Shown: positions 25,642 through 33,376 of the stretch, piece after piece
Numbering within the stretch: position 1 is the stretch's first letter
Layout of the letters: each line of letters opens with the position of its first letter
Assembly (NCBI RefSeq): GCF_044872765.1
Contig: NZ_CP085253.1
Coordinates: forward strand, 868,001 to 932,000
From: Micrococcus sp023147585
GTDB taxonomy: Bacteria > Actinomycetota > Actinomycetes > Actinomycetales > Micrococcaceae
Reading direction: 5' to 3'
Length of the DNA stretch: 64,000 nucleotides
Notes under the pieces: model-generated
Seen by the model: only the letters and a program-made list of their open reading frames with translations
The model's database searches: none
What the model was told of the DNA's origin: nothing
Program-made: the position numbers and the translations under genes

Positions 25642-25721
25642 AGGCAAACCGCCCCATCCCGGCGCGTCACCGGCCGACAATGGTAGAAGCCCCGCCTTTT
25701 GGCCCGGGGCGGAAAGGCTCC

Positions 25722-26588
25722 ATGACCCCCCTGACCCGCAGAACCCTGATCGCCGGCGGGCTGACCCTGCTCGGCGCTGGCACCCTCACCGCCTGCGCCG
25801 CGCCGAACCCCGCGACATCCCCGGCGGCCGGCACCGGCACGCAGGGCACCGGCACGGCCATCACCCACGTCCATGCCCTCACCCGGGACCCCGAGTCCGG
25901 TGAGGTGCTGCTGGCCACCCACCAGGGCCTGTTCCGGCTCCAGGACGGGGAGCTGACCCAGGTCGGTCCGGTCGTGGACTTCATGGGTTTCACCCTGACT
26001 CCCGAGGGCCGCTACCTGGCCTCGGGTCACCCCGCGCCGCGCACCGGCCTGCCCGAGCCGCTGGGCCTGGCCGAGTCCACCGACCGGGGCCAGAGCTGGA
26101 CGGTGCTCTCCCGCGGCGGCGCATCCGATTTCCACGCCCTGGCCGCCGGCCCGAACGGGGTCCTCGGCTTCGATGGGCAACTGCGCGCCAGCACCGACGG
26201 CCTCACCTGGCAGAGCCTTGAGATCCCCGTCGCCCCGGCATCGCTGGCGATCTCCCCCCAAACCGGGACCGTGCTGGCCACCACCGAAACCGGCATGTTG
26301 CGCTCGACCGACCACGGCGCGACCTGGACCACCCTGGACACCCCCCAGCTGATGCACCTGGTCGCCTGGGCCGATGACACCACCGCCGTGGGCGCCGGCA
26401 CCGAGGGACACCTGCTGACCAGCACCGACGCCGGCGACACCTGGACCGCCAGCGACCGCCCGGTCGGCACGGCCACCGCCCTGGGAACGGGCATCACCGA
26501 CGACGGGCAGACCGAAGCACTGCTGGTCGTCGGCTCGACCGTGCTGTCCACCACGGACGGCGGGAACACCACCGAATCGCTGCTGTGA
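25722..26588 (+). CDS. Asp-box (BNR) repeat lipoprotein, F510_1955-like
   Basis: A 288-residue exported protein. The N terminus has a twin-arginine-like TRRTLIAGG followed by a lipobox LTAC (Cys25), so it may be Tat-exported and lipidated. Five Asp-box units of the form S-T-D-x-G-x-T-W are visible (STDRGQSW, STDGLTW, STDHGATW, STDAGDTW, TTDGGNT), predicting a beta-propeller. A GGAAAGG ribosome-binding site precedes the ATG. Similar proteins are often annotated as glycosyl hydrolases, but catalytic residues cannot be confirmed. Its divergent promoter shares the direct repeats with the two-component genes, suggesting the same regulon. Confidence 0.8.
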   Translation: MTPLTRRTLIAGGLTLLGAGTLTACAAPNPATSPAAGTGTQGTGTAITHVHALTRDPESGEVLLATHQGLFRLQDGELTQVGPVVDFMGFTLTPEGRYLASGHPAPRTGLPEPLGLAESTDRGQSWTVLSRGGASDFHALAAGPNGVLGFDGQLRASTDGLTWQSLEIPVAPASLAISPQTGTVLATTETGMLRSTDHGATWTTLDTPQLMHLVAWADDTTAVGAGTEGHLLTSTDAGDTWTASDRPVGTATALGTGITDDGQTEALLVVGSTVLSTTDGGNTTESLL

Positions 26589-26983
26589 CCTCCTCCCGCC
26601 GCCCCCTGTCCGGCTGGCCCGCCCTTCGAACCGTTCTGGGCACCCTCGTGTTGATCCTGGGCCTGCTCGGGATGCACGCTGGTACGGGCACCAGCGCGGC
26701 TTGGGCCGCCACCGGTACGGCCGCCGCCACAACTGTTCATCACCTCGGGCCGGGGGCCATCGGTCCGGCCGGCATGGTGCCCGAGGTCGTGCTCCCGGCC
26801 GAGCCTGCCGGGGATGAGGCAGCCGACCCCGGGCTGCCGGTCTGTGCCCTGGAGGCCGTGGACGATACCTGCGCCTCGGCCCTGACCAAGGCACCTGTCG
26901 TGTCCCACTTGGCCTCCCGGGCCCTCCTGCCTAGCCCCGGTGGGGGACTGACCGCACCACCCCTGCCCTGGGTTGCCCATTGA
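26585..26983 (+). CDS. Hypothetical secreted or membrane protein, 3' end supplied by an IS
   Basis: A 132-residue product from a GTG overlapping the preceding stop by 4 nt. One hydrophobic segment (TVLGTLVLILGLLGMHAG, about residues 16-33) is followed by an AWA-type signal-peptidase site. The rest is Ala/Pro-rich, ending VAH. The TGA stop (26981-26983) is the first three bases of the IS copy at 26981-28282. The original 3' end is therefore unknown and the gene may be truncated. No family is recognised. Confidence 0.55.
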   Translation: MTSSRRPLSGWPALRTVLGTLVLILGLLGMHAGTGTSAAWAATGTAAATTVHHLGPGAIGPAGMVPEVVLPAEPAGDEAADPGLPVCALEAVDDTCASALTKAPVVSHLASRALLPSPGGGLTAPPLPWVAH

Positions 26984-27028
26984 AGCGCCCTGGGTTTCGT
27001 TCCGATCCAACTGAAGGAGAATCGGAAC

Positions 27029-27343
27029 ATGCCCAAGAAGTACACCCCCGAGCTGCGTGAGCGCGCTGTGCGGATGGTCCTCGAGCGCCAAGTGGCCGAG
27101 GGAGGCCCTCGCTCACACTCGATCCGGGCTGTGGCCCCGCAGCTCGGCGTCGGCGAGGAGACTCTGCGCATGTGGTGCAACCGCCACGGCCACCAGATAG
27201 CACCAGCGCCTGCCGGCGAGAGCATGCAGGAGGAAAACAAGCGCCTCAAACGTGAGCTCGCTGAAGCCAGGCGCGCGAACGAGATCCTCAAATCCGCCTC
27301 GGCTTTTTTCGCCAGGGAACTCGACCGCCCCACGACGAGATGA
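27029..27343 (+). CDS. IS3-family transposase OrfA (IS copy 2)
   Basis: A 104-residue HTH protein, nearly identical in layout to the one at 18706 with a few substitutions (for example LERQVAEGG for LERQAAQGG). The TTTTTTC slippery heptamer at 27304-27310 is preserved. Its partner orfB is frameshifted, so it can only act on other copies. Confidence 0.88.
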   Translation: MPKKYTPELRERAVRMVLERQVAEGGPRSHSIRAVAPQLGVGEETLRMWCNRHGHQIAPAPAGESMQEENKRLKRELAEARRANEILKSASAFFARELDRPTTR

Positions 27344-28255
27344 TCGCGTTCATCGACGAACACCGCGATCAGTTCGGGTTCGAGGCCATCTGTCGCACCC
27401 TGCGTGCGACGGAATGTGGGTTCATCACCTCCCGCGGCTATCGTGCCGCGAAGAGTCGGCCTGCCTCCGCTCGGGCTCTACGAGACGAGCTCCTCATCGA
27501 GGAGCTCGAGCGGATCCATGCCGAGAACTACAGCGTCTACGGGGTCCGGAAGATGCACCACGCGATGGCCCGGGCCGGGTGGGAGATCGGCCGGGACCAG
27601 GTCGCCCGACTGATGAAGCTCGCCGGCGTGGAAGGGGTGCGGCGCGGACGTAAGCCGATCACCACGAGGCCGGCAGGCGAGCCGGATGCTCGTCCTGACC
27701 TCGTCGTGCGCTGCTTCACCGCCCAGCGGCCGAACCAGCTGTGGGTCGCTGACATCACCTACGTGCGCACGATCTCGGGGTTCTGCTTGAGTCGCTTTCA
27801 TCACCGACGTGTACTCCCGGCGCATCGTGGGATGGGCGGTCTCGGGCAGCCTGCACACCGCGGGGCTGCCGTTGCTGGCCCTGGAGCACGCACTGGTCTC
27901 CACCGGCGCTACCCGCGGGCGGCAGGGCCTGATCCACCACTCGGACCGAGGCGCCCAGTACGTCAGCTTGGCCTACTCCGACGCGCTCATCACCGCCGGG
28001 GTGAGCGCCTCGGTGGGCACCGTGGGCGACTCCTACGACAACGCCCTGGCCGAGACGGTGAACGGGCTCTACAAGGCCGAGCTCATCCATGCCAAGCGGC
28101 TCTGGGAGTCCGTGCAGGCGGTCGAGCTGGCCACCATGGGGTGGGTGCACTGGTGGAACACCACCCGCCTCCACGAGGCCCTCGGCTACACCACCCCGGC
28201 CGAGGTCGAGGAGGCTTACACTCACGATCAGGATTCAGCGCCCGTTGCGTCCTGA
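27340..28255 (+). pseudogene. IS3-family transposase OrfB, frameshifted (IS copy 2)
   Basis: The frame follows copy 1 through the first catalytic aspartate (LWVADITYVRT). At about 27786-27790 one extra base (TTGAG where copy 1 has TATG) shifts it. The second half, with IHHSDRGAQYVSL and NALAETVNGLYKAELI, continues in another frame to the TGA at 28253-28255. The element cannot make its own transposase. Confidence 0.9.
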
Positions 28256-28282
28256 TCTCGGAACAAAACCCAGGGCGCTTCA

Positions 28283-28594
28283 CTCGCGCACCATCCAGTA
28301 CGACACATCGGTGGCGTGGTGCTCATCCAGGAGCCGGTCGAAGATCCGCTTCGCGGTGTGCCGCTGCTTGCGGGGTGCGTCTAGGTCGGCACGCAGCCAG
28401 TCGTCGATGACTCCTCGGTATCGGTCCAGCCGTGACCCGCGCTTCGGGGGAGGCTTCCGCTCCTTCGGCCAGGCCGACTCCAGAGCGGCGACCACGGTCC
28501 GGTAGCCGACGCCGTGCTTGCGTTGCAGCGCACGATTCGAAATCCCCGCGCAGGCGTCGCGCCGAATCGCCGCGTACAGCTCGATTCGATTCAC
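28283..28594 (-). pseudogene. istA: IS21-family IstA transposase fragment (N-terminal 104 codons)
   Basis: The ATG at 28594 begins MNRIELYAAIRRDACAGI, followed by an HTH (NRALQRKHGVGYRTVVAALE) and an IstA-like arginine-rich segment. The frame stops exactly at the IS3 copy, whose terminal TGA supplies the stop codon, so all of the catalytic domain and istB are missing. The IS21 left end probably lies in the inverted-repeat-like stretch around 28603-28645 (GGCATCC ... GGATGCC). Confidence 0.8.
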
Positions 28595-28618
28595 TGCCCG
28601 GCATCCGCTATGGCGGCT

Positions 28619-29149
28619 TCAGTGGATGCCGGCCGAAATTGTCCCGAGAAGTCGCTGAATCGTCGCCAAGGTCCGCGTCGTGACCGGCACGGACAGCAGT
28701 TGCTCGAGGCCCCCGGTGACGTTGCCTGCGGTCTGGCGCGGCTTCCAGCAGACGCTGTGGGCGTAGTCGGGCTCCAGGGCGCGGATCTCTACGAGACCAT
28801 CTGGGCTGCGGAACGGCAAGCGGACAGCCGGGAGCTGGCGCACGTCATAGAACGAAATCATCGAGCGGTAGACGCCTTCGCCGGGATCTACCGGAGGCAC
28901 ATCCTCGACCGCACTTCGAATCTGCTCCAGCGCCCGGATGACGACAGGTTGCTGATATCCCGTGGCCCGCAGTTTGAGGATCGCCTCGGCCGATGTCTTC
29001 TCCGGATCGATAGACTCGAAAGCGACCGTTCCGTTGCTTTGGAAGCTGCGGGCGGCCGCCGGACCGCCGAACGCGTCGACGAGCTCGTCACCAGTGGGAC
29101 TGCCTGGGTGGCCGAGGTTGAGGTTGCGGAACAAGGCGACGGTGATCAT
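28619..29149 (-). CDS. DUF1697 family protein
   Basis: A 176-residue protein starting MITVALFRNLNLGHPGSPTG, which matches the usual DUF1697 beginning (a short strand, then a loop with conserved Gly and Asp). FQSNGTVAFES is the second recognisable element. The biochemical role of the family is unknown. The ATG overlaps the preceding hydrolase stop by 4 nt, making this the third gene of a MarR-controlled operon. The last residues (GTISAGIH) read into the end of the IS21 fragment and may not be the original C terminus. Confidence 0.75.
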   Translation of the reverse strand: MITVALFRNLNLGHPGSPTGDELVDAFGGPAAARSFQSNGTVAFESIDPEKTSAEAILKLRATGYQQPVVIRALEQIRSAVEDVPPVDPGEGVYRSMISFYDVRQLPAVRLPFRSPDGLVEIRALEPDYAHSVCWKPRQTAGNVTGGLEQLLSVPVTTRTLATIQRLLGTISAGIH

Positions 29150-29856
29150 GAAGTGGCCAGCTCCACGATGACGCGCGCCGTCTCCGCCGGCCGGGTGATC
29201 ATCGGCCAGTGGCCGGCATCGAGCGTGCGGTAGCTCCATCCGAGGTGCTCCGCCGACACCTCGACGGCTGGAGGGCTGGTCCGGAGGCAGCGGACGTAGG
29301 CTACGGGCACGCCCGCTGCGCTCAGCGGCTCGTTGATCGCAGGTTGCATGTAGGTGCCGATCGGTTGCGCGGTCAGGTGCTGCTGCATCCACGCGAAGTC
29401 GGCGTCGCCGATGCCGTTGCCCGGGTAGAGCTGGTCGAGCTGCTCTCGGGAGAACCACGGGATCGCCCCGTCGTTGGCGAGGCTCGTCATGAACGCGGCG
29501 ACGTCGGCCCCCATCACGTCGAACCACGACCTGCCCGGCTGCGGTAGAGCGGCGTCGATGAGGATGAGTCGGCGAATGCTGTGCGATCGTCTTTCGAGTA
29601 CGGCCGCGGCGACGTAGCCAGCGAATGAGTGAGCGACGAGAGTGGCATCCGCCTGGTCCGTGAGGGATTCGTGGACGTCCTCGACCCAGTCATCCAGCCC
29701 GACGGCGGCCGCGGGCGTCGCGTCGTCACCCGTCGTGCGCAGCTGCGGGGTCATGGTGTGGAATCCGTGGTCGTGCAGGATCGGTGTGACGCGTTCCCAG
29801 GCCCAAGGGCCAAGTCCGCTACCTCCGATAAGGACGATGGGGCTGCTCGCGGTCAT
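29146..29856 (-). CDS. Alpha/beta-hydrolase
   Basis: A 236-residue serine hydrolase of the esterase or salicylate-hydrolase-like type. The oxyanion region is LIGGSGLGPWAWERV, the nucleophile elbow is VAHSFAGYVAA (Ser in HSF-A-G rather than GxSxG), and the catalytic His is in LDAGHWPMI. The substrate is unknown. It overlaps both neighbours by 4 nt, so it belongs to a tightly coupled operon with the epoxide-hydrolase-like protein and the DUF1697 protein. Confidence 0.85.
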   Translation of the reverse strand: MTASSPIVLIGGSGLGPWAWERVTPILHDHGFHTMTPQLRTTGDDATPAAAVGLDDWVEDVHESLTDQADATLVAHSFAGYVAAAVLERRSHSIRRLILIDAALPQPGRSWFDVMGADVAAFMTSLANDGAIPWFSREQLDQLYPGNGIGDADFAWMQQHLTAQPIGTYMQPAINEPLSAAGVPVAYVRCLRTSPPAVEVSAEHLGWSYRTLDAGHWPMITRPAETARVIVELATS

Positions 29857-30863
29857 GTGTCTGCTCCTATGCGGTCGATAAAGTCGGTCAGGTCGTCGAC
29901 AAGCTCGGCGGGCGAATCAAGTGAGGCGACATGGCCGCCGCTGTCATGCGGGCACCAGGCAACGAGGTTGTTCTCGCGGGACGACACCGAGCGGGCGGCG
30001 TAGTCCCCGTGGCCGAAGGCGCTCACTGCGGTCGGCACGCCGCCAGCAGCGGCATCCAGGTCGGGAGCGTCCATCGAGTAGATCCGCACGCTGGTGCCTG
30101 CACTCGCTGTCAGCCAGTAGAGGGTCGCGTTGGCCACGATGAAGTCGGTTCCCAGGCCGAAGTCAGTCCCGAGTGCGGCCTGCCACAGCTGGTACTTGTC
30201 GAGCTGCCAGGCGAGCAGTCCCACCGGCGAGTCCGACAACGCGAACGCCAGCGAGTCTGGCCGACGACTCTGCAGCTGAAGGTATCCGCCGCCGTCGACG
30301 GCGAACCCCCTCAGCCTGCTCCAAGCAGGCTGGTCGTCCGCGCTCTCGGCCATGAAGCCTCGTAGCCCTGCGCTCACGTGGACACCGATGACGCGCCCGG
30401 GTTCGACTGCGGCGATGGCTCGAGCGACGACGGAACCCCAGTCCTGTCCATGGACGAGGAACCGGTCGTGGCCCATCGCCCACATGGCCTCAGCCAGTAG
30501 GCGCGCTGAGTCGGTGATCGACCATGAACCTGGTGGCAGCGTCGAGGTGCCGAATCCGGGAAGGGACGCCAGCACGATCTCGGAGGCCAAGGCCTGGAGG
30601 GGCTCGATCACGCGATGGAAGGCCAGGAACGAGGTGGGCCAGCCGTGCAGGAGCAGCATCGGCACGCGCCCTGATCCGCGAAACCTGACGGCATGGACGC
30701 GGGCACCCCCGATCCTGAGGTCGACGTGCTCACCCAATCCATCGCGGCTCTCCTGCTGAAGCCACTGGTCCCACTCAGCCGCATACTGCTCCACGATCGA
30801 CGGCGCGAGACCGCGCACCCCCGCCTCCGACGAGGGCAGCACCGGCCACCGCGTCTGACTCAA
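29853..30863 (-). CDS. Epoxide-hydrolase-like alpha/beta-hydrolase
   Basis: A 336-residue protein with the HGWPTSFLAFHRV oxyanion motif, nucleophile elbow VHGQDWGSVVAR (Asp, as in epoxide hydrolases) and a C-terminal HDSGGHVASLDSPAEL that supplies the histidine. The only canonical start is the TTG at 30863. However, the in-frame codons further upstream still look like the family's N terminus (LGAPEAGFESLRSRL before TRWP), with no start codon before a TGA near 30937. The 5' end may therefore be slightly truncated. It is the first gene of a three-gene operon divergent from a MarR regulator. Confidence 0.8.
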   Translation of the reverse strand: MSQTRWPVLPSSEAGVRGLAPSIVEQYAAEWDQWLQQESRDGLGEHVDLRIGGARVHAVRFRGSGRVPMLLLHGWPTSFLAFHRVIEPLQALASEIVLASLPGFGTSTLPPGSWSITDSARLLAEAMWAMGHDRFLVHGQDWGSVVARAIAAVEPGRVIGVHVSAGLRGFMAESADDQPAWSRLRGFAVDGGGYLQLQSRRPDSLAFALSDSPVGLLAWQLDKYQLWQAALGTDFGLGTDFIVANATLYWLTASAGTSVRIYSMDAPDLDAAAGGVPTAVSAFGHGDYAARSVSSRENNLVAWCPHDSGGHVASLDSPAELVDDLTDFIDRIGADT

Positions 30864-30957
30864 GCGGCTTCGGAGCGACTCGAAGCCCGCTTCGGGAGCC
30901 CCGAGTGCAACCCACGAGAAGTTGGTAGCATGCTGTCACATCGCCACCCTAGGAGTA

Positions 30958-30973
30958 TGACAGCGTGCTGTCA
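30958..30973. promoter_or_regulatory. MarR-type operator overlapping the regulator's own start
   Basis: TGACAGCGTGCTGTCA is a near-perfect 16-bp palindrome (7-bp arms around GT). A second half-site GCATGCTGTCA lies at 30929-30939. The palindrome covers the GTG start of the MarR gene at 30965, and the pair occupies the divergent promoter region of the hydrolase operon. Autorepression and control of both directions are inferred. Confidence 0.7.
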
Positions 30974-31423
30974 AAGCATAGAAGTGTGAACGCCGACGCC
31001 GACTCGGCACTGCATGCCATCTTCGAGGTGAACCGGCTCCTGCGCGACGCCGGGGAGCAAGTGTCCGCGGCGGCAAGTCAAACGCATTCCCGGCGCATGG
31101 TCCTCCAGGCCGCCGGCGACCGCGCGACCGTTCCGGACATCGCCCGCCGGCTCGGGCTCCAGCGGCAGAGCGTCCAGCGCGTCGCCGACGAGCTCGTAGC
31201 AGACGGTCTTGCGCGCTACGAGGACAACCCACGCCACCAGCGGTCCCGACTCCTCGTCACGACGGCAGCCGGAAAAAGCGCACTCGCGGCGATCCAGAGC
31301 GCTCACCGTGCGTGGGTCGCGGAAGTGGTCGCCACGGTCGGCGAGCTCGACTGGGAACGCCTCAGCGGTGACCTGGACCGGATCACGCGAGCCGTTGGGA
31401 AACATGCGCGGCACCCTGGCTAG
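30965..31423 (+). CDS. MarR-family transcriptional regulator of the hydrolase operon
   Basis: A 152-residue winged-helix protein. The HTH is TVPDIARRLGLQRQSVQRVADELVADGL, and the wing is PRHQRSRLLVTTAAGKSAL. The GTG at 30965 has an AGGAG ribosome-binding site 9 nt upstream; a GTG seven codons later is an alternative. It is divergent from the three-gene hydrolase operon, with a palindromic operator between. It probably represses both until an aromatic or epoxide-like ligand binds, but the ligand is unknown. Confidence 0.85.
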   Translation: MLSKHRSVNADADSALHAIFEVNRLLRDAGEQVSAAASQTHSRRMVLQAAGDRATVPDIARRLGLQRQSVQRVADELVADGLARYEDNPRHQRSRLLVTTAAGKSALAAIQSAHRAWVAEVVATVGELDWERLSGDLDRITRAVGKHARHPG

Positions 31424-31522
31424 GTCGCGGCGTGCACGGCCAGGCATCTGGGCTGGCGTCCGGTGGTGTCGACTCTCGCCAACATGCTGACTCGATGGAT
31501 CCACATCGGTGCTCGAACTCGC

Positions 31523-31762
31523 CTACAAGCGGTGTCGGACGAGACTTCCGTATCCACCGTAGTCACCGCGGAAGGTCGCGTTCATCTCCTCGCACGCCTC
31601 GTCTAGATCGGAGGCGGCGACGTCGGGTGGGTAGCTCATGAGATAGCACTGGGCCAGATCGTCGGCCATCCCAGCGTCCAATCCTCGAAAGTCGAGTCCT
31701 CCAGGGAGCTGGCCAGCAGGGTAGAGCTGCGGCAAGTGAAGAGTCAGAAGGTCAGTGGGCAC
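31523..31762 (-). pseudogene. Truncated copy of a GNAT acetyltransferase
   Basis: A 79-codon frame beginning MPTDLLTLHL with the same GTG start and a similar GAGAGGAAC upstream site as the intact gene at 9067. Residues 1-69 align without gaps (46 identical by eye), ending at RGDYG. After about 31555 the sequence is unrelated. The acetyl-CoA binding motifs are absent, so it cannot be functional. It is a remnant of a duplicated or horizontally acquired relative, cut at an unknown boundary. Confidence 0.8.
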
Positions 31763-32008
31763 AGTTGTTCCTCTCGTGATGGTGGGGTGTTCAGCGCGAT
31801 GCCGTCAGAGAGTGAACATGGCTAGGAAGATAGCAGTGCAGAGGCGCAGTGGAGATAGGGCGAGACGCTCGGAGTGTGAGGGGCTGGTCTCGCGCTCGTG
31901 GAAGCGCAGCCGCGAACGGTCGTTTGCTGCGGGCGAGATCCATGCCAGTTGGCTCGCCAGCTCACGCATCTCTCCTCCCGGCGGTGCAGGCCCTCCTATA
32001 GTCGGACG

Positions 32009-32431
32009 ATGGGAATCTCCTGCCCCTTCTGCGAAGTCGCCGAGCGGCGCACCCCCGCCCATGTGGTCACCGAAGGTGCGCTTTCGCTCGTCTTCCTTGA
32101 CCTCTATCCGGTCGCAGACGGTCACTGCCTCATCACCCCTCGGCGCCATGTCCCCACACTCTCCGACCTCCGACCCGAGGAAGGCGCCGAGATGTTCACC
32201 CTCGCCACGCGAGTGGCCGGCGTCATCCGTAGGACCCTGGCTCCCGCGGTGAACCTGCACCTATCAGACGGCGTTGAAGCCGAACAGGACGTGCCCCATG
32301 TTCACCTGCACGTGATCCCTCGCCACCGCGACGATCAGGTGTCGATCCACCTGCCCCCGTCCTCGACCCCGACAAGCCCGGAAGCAACCGTAACGGCGCT
32401 ACGGATTGGGATGCACATACAGAGCAGCTAG
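32009..32431 (+). CDS. HIT-family (histidine triad) protein
   Basis: A 140-residue nucleotide hydrolase or transferase. The N terminus has CPFCEVAE, the usual zinc-type cysteine pair of bacterial HIT proteins. The histidine triad is HVHLHVIPR, preceded by the conserved HCLITPRRHVPTLSDL. Substrates are typically AMP-linked nucleotides. The ATG at 32009 follows a TATAGT hexamer by 6 nt (leaderless). It is a single-gene unit between the truncated GNAT copy and transposon element B; the 246 nt upstream contain only its promoter. Confidence 0.9.
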   Translation: MGISCPFCEVAERRTPAHVVTEGALSLVFLDLYPVADGHCLITPRRHVPTLSDLRPEEGAEMFTLATRVAGVIRRTLAPAVNLHLSDGVEAEQDVPHVHLHVIPRHRDDQVSIHLPPSSTPTSPEATVTALRIGMHIQSS

Positions 32432-32478
32432 GCAGATGCGGCACAACCGGTCGTTTGTGGCGTCCTCACCATGAGACT

Positions 32479-32506
32479 CCGAATAGCGTGCTCGTAGCTC
32501 TCTGGG
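32479..32506. repeat. 28-bp imperfect direct repeat at the left border of element B
   Basis: A 28-bp sequence starting CCGAATAGCG and ending GCTCTCTGGG lies immediately outside the left terminal repeat. It recurs in the same orientation at 36677-36704 just outside the right terminal repeat, with 25 of 28 bases identical. It is itself partly palindromic (arms CCGAATAGC and GCTCTCTGG). It is too long and too diverged for a normal target duplication. Confidence 0.75.
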
Positions 32507-32535
32507 TGTGACTTCGTCTGCTGAATGGCGGGGTT
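32507..32535. repeat. Left terminal inverted repeat of element B
   Basis: It begins TGTGACTTCGTC and ends GGCGGGGTT, matching the inverse of 36648-36676 at 23 of 29 positions. A further GGCGGGG lies 26 bp inward. Confidence 0.8.
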
Positions 32536-32557
32536 CTTCGGTCGCTTCGTGGCGGGG

Positions 32558-33376
32558 TCAGGTGACACCGATGACCAGGGTGCTCTGTGCGGCTTCGATG
32601 ACGTCGTTGGTGATGGTGTCGAGTTCGTTGATCTTCAGGACCCGCTGGATCTGGGGGAAGAGGCGTTCGAGGAGCCGGAAGTTGCCGCGGGTGATCCGTG
32701 CGATGGCTGCGATGGCTTGGGCGTCGGTGAAGTCGTCGGGGTCGAGGGTCTTGCCGAGGGATCGCCAGTGTCGCTCGAGGACGAACAGCAGTTCGTCTTG
32801 TCCCAGGGGCCGGTACTGGTGGGCGAAGCCGACTCGGCTGTAGAACTGGGGGTAGTGGCTGAACTGCTTCTCCAGGCCGGGCATGCCGATCAGGATCAGG
32901 GCGATGTCGTCGCGGTCGTAGCGATCGCGCAGCAGTTCCAGAGCGGCGGGACGCAGTCGTTCGGCCTCGTCGACGATGATCAGCTCCACGTAGTTCCTGC
33001 CGTGTCGCCATCCCCAGGCCTCGGGAGTGGCCGTGCCGGGAGGTACGAGGTGCTGCTCGATGCACATGTTGGTGCGGGTGATGGCTTGGGTCAGCTCGTC
33101 CTTCAGGGTCCGCGGGGTGGTCAGCACGCTGGGGGTGTAGAGCACGGTGCGGCTCCGGTTCAAGGCGGCGTAGATCTTGGCGTCGTTGTCGGAGCGCGGC
33201 CCCCAGTAGGTCAGCAGGTCATGAGCCTTCTCGTAGTGTGCGTAGCGGCGCGCGGAGAGTGTCTTTCCTACGCCGGCTGATCCGAAGCACAAACCGATGG
33301 TGTGCCCGCGGCGCACGGCGTCGGCGAACTCGGTGAAGCGGCGGTGCTCCTTGGTGACGATGAAGCGCTGGCTCAC
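32558..33376 (-). CDS. tniB: TniB-type AAA ATPase of element B
   Basis: A 272-residue AAA+ protein. Walker A is GSAGVGKTLSARRYA, Walker B is LIIVDEAERLRPAALELL, followed by LIGMPGLEKQFSHYPQFYSR and the C-terminal ITRGNFRLLERLFPQIQRV. The GTG start at 33376 overlaps the transposase stop by 4 nt (GTGA); longer upstream frames are out-of-family. It would load onto target DNA and activate the transposase. Strong similarity to the ATPase of element A is visible along the whole length. Confidence 0.92.
   Translation of the reverse strand: MSQRFIVTKEHRRFTEFADAVRRGHTIGLCFGSAGVGKTLSARRYAHYEKAHDLLTYWGPRSDNDAKIYAALNRSRTVLYTPSVLTTPRTLKDELTQAITRTNMCIEQHLVPPGTATPEAWGWRHGRNYVELIIVDEAERLRPAALELLRDRYDRDDIALILIGMPGLEKQFSHYPQFYSRVGFAHQYRPLGQDELLFVLERHWRSLGKTLDPDDFTDAQAIAAIARITRGNFRLLERLFPQIQRVLKINELDTITNDVIEAAQSTLVIGVT

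Larger units (their letters stand above)
26981..28282 (+). mobile_element. IS3-family element, copy 2
   Basis: A 1302-bp element with the same ends as the copy at 18658-19958 (TGAAGCGCCCTGGGTTT outward, with one mismatch between its own two ends). No direct duplication is seen (left flank CAT, right flank CTC), so a deletion or recombination may have followed insertion. It separates the lipoprotein operon from an IS21 fragment, truncating genes on both sides. Its orfB is frameshifted. Confidence 0.9.

Noticed and set aside
18658..28282. Composite transposon: copper cluster between two same-orientation copies of one IS3-family element
   Set aside because: Copy 1 has its own CCC duplication and interrupts another IS, so it inserted independently. 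The outermost flanks (CCC and CTC) do not match, and copy 2 has a frameshifted transposase. Homologous recombination between copies remains possible.
31805..32260. 151-residue minus-strand frame opposite the HIT gene
   Set aside because: No domain, and it overlaps the HIT protein with its complete histidine triad.
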